Assembly (NCBI GenBank): GCA_003450655.1 | Contig: DMFG01000026.1 | Location: 1 to 6,705 of the forward strand | Origin: Coxiellaceae bacterium | GTDB lineage: Bacteria; Pseudomonadota; Gammaproteobacteria; Coxiellales; Coxiellaceae | DNA: 6,705 nucleotides | Direction: 5' to 3' | Part shown: piece by piece, positions 6,016 to 6,705 of the stretch | How positions within the stretch are numbered: the first letter of the stretch is position 1 | Layout of the letters: every line of letters begins with the position of its first letter | Notes under the pieces: generated by a model | What the model was told of the DNA's origin: nothing | What the model saw: the letters and a program-made list of their open reading frames with translations, nothing else | Database searches by the model: none | Made by a program: the position numbers and the translations under genes

Positions 6016-6705
6016 TTATTTCCCCAAACGCACGCGAGGATCGACCATCGCGTATGAAATATCGGTTAATATCAACCCCAAAATATAAAGCAGTGTTCCA
6101 ATAAACACCATGGCACGCACTACACTGAAGTCTTGTTGCTGAATCGCATCAATGGTGTAACTACCTAACCCTGGAATACCAAAAAAAGATTCCATGATTA
6201 AACTGCCTAAAAACAGCGAGGGTATGATCACCACTACACCGGTCAAAATAGGTAACATGCCATTTTTTAGCACGTGACTGAATAACACACGCATTTCAGA
6301 CAGGCCTTTAGCACGTGCTGTTCGTACATAGTCCTTTTGCATTTCCTCTAAAAAGATCGTGCGATACCATCGAACACCCATACCAATCCCGCTGATCACA
6401 CCAATCAATACAGGCAACACTAAAAAACGCCACGCTTGAAGACCGCCTTGATAACCTGAGATAGGAACGAGCTGCAACCACTTCCCTAAAATGAACTGAC
6501 CAATGATGATGTAAAACAGTCCTGAAATTGACATGAGTATCACACACCCAACCACACCCAGCGTGTCTAAGTACGTTCCACGAAATAAAACAATCAACAA
6601 CGCTAAACTGATATTAATCATCAACCCGACTAATAACGTCGGCACGGCCAATGCCAAACTGGGCCACATACGCTGCCCAATATCGTGACCAATATCTCGC
6701 CCTTG
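6016..6705 (-). CDS. Peptide ABC transporter permease, DppB/OppB/YejB class (5' end outside window)
   Basis: The frame stays open to the right edge, so the visible 229 residues are the C-terminal part of a protein normally 310-365 residues long. The internal ATG at 6669 is not the true start: the residues before it (GRDIGHDIGQR) continue the family pattern that leads into the second membrane span. Visible membrane spans lie near residues 17-41, 50-73, 93-111, 151-172 and 196-214. The EAA docking loop YVRTARAKGLSEMRVLFSHV (126-145) ends with KNG and contacts the ATPase. The end, LTDISYAMVDPRVR, is the DppB-class tail and closely resembles E. coli YejB as I remember it. With the next gene it forms the membrane channel of a peptide importer. 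A substrate-binding protein gene, if linked, would lie beyond the right edge. Confidence 0.92.
   Translation of the reverse strand, partial: QGRDIGHDIGQRMWPSLALAVPTLLVGLMINISLALLIVLFRGTYLDTLGVVGCVILMSISGLFYIIIGQFILGKWLQLVPISGYQGGLQAWRFLVLPVLIGVISGIGMGVRWYRTIFLEEMQKDYVRTARAKGLSEMRVLFSHVLKNGMLPILTGVVVIIPSLFLGSLIMESFFGIPGLGSYTIDAIQQQDFSVVRAMVFIGTLLYILGLILTDISYAMVDPRVRLGK

Noticed and set aside
6308..6547. Minus-strand open frame of 79 codons inside the DppB-type permease gene
   Set aside because: Alternative frame of a conserved gene; its translation has no domain features.
6667..6669. ATG as the start of the DppB-type permease
   Set aside because: The frame is open to the window edge and the upstream residues continue the family pattern, so the gene is truncated by the window, not short.

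Overview
The window looks like a stretch of a moderately AT-rich proteobacterial chromosome, most likely gammaproteobacterial. The reasons are an enterobacterial-type elongator tRNA-Met with an encoded CCA end, Gram-negative envelope proteins (a lipoprotein and two predicted outer-membrane beta-barrels) and a Yej/Dpp-type peptide importer. No species can be named from the sequence alone. No phage, transposase, integrase, CRISPR or toxin-antitoxin gene is visible.

Left end (1-356, plus strand): the 3' part of a tRNA-Met gene is cut by the window edge at tRNA position 7. It is followed by a 150-base spacer with a plausible extended -10 promoter and three inverted repeats, then a 44-residue lipoprotein gene that has no recognised family. 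The lipoprotein gene converges with the minus-strand genes at a strong intrinsic terminator whose U-tract overlaps the lipoprotein stop codon.

Middle (404-1890, minus strand): two consecutive genes encode secreted beta-barrel-like envelope proteins of 208 and 275 residues. They are separated by only 32 bases, which together with the adjoining bases carry a tandem 13-base duplication made of two AT-rich palindromes. They are probably co-transcribed and end at the shared terminator.

Right side (1991-6705, minus strand): a tightly packed operon is read from the right edge leftward. It holds a DppB/YejB-type permease (5' end outside the window), a DppC/YejE-type permease with an enlarged N-terminal region, a YejF-like ATPase with two fused nucleotide-binding domains, and a 3-hydroxyisobutyryl-CoA hydrolase-like enzyme. 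Junctions are a 1-base gap, an ATGA overlap and a TGATG overlap, so translational coupling is likely. The two permeases and the double ATPase together make a complete inner-membrane peptide importer apart from the periplasmic binding protein, which is not in view. The coupled acyl-CoA hydrolase is not an expected transporter partner and is the most notable contextual oddity.

No clearly new multi-gene system is visible. The items most worth a second look are the structured leader of the small lipoprotein, the enlarged DppC-type permease, and the coupling of the acyl-CoA hydrolase to the peptide transporter.
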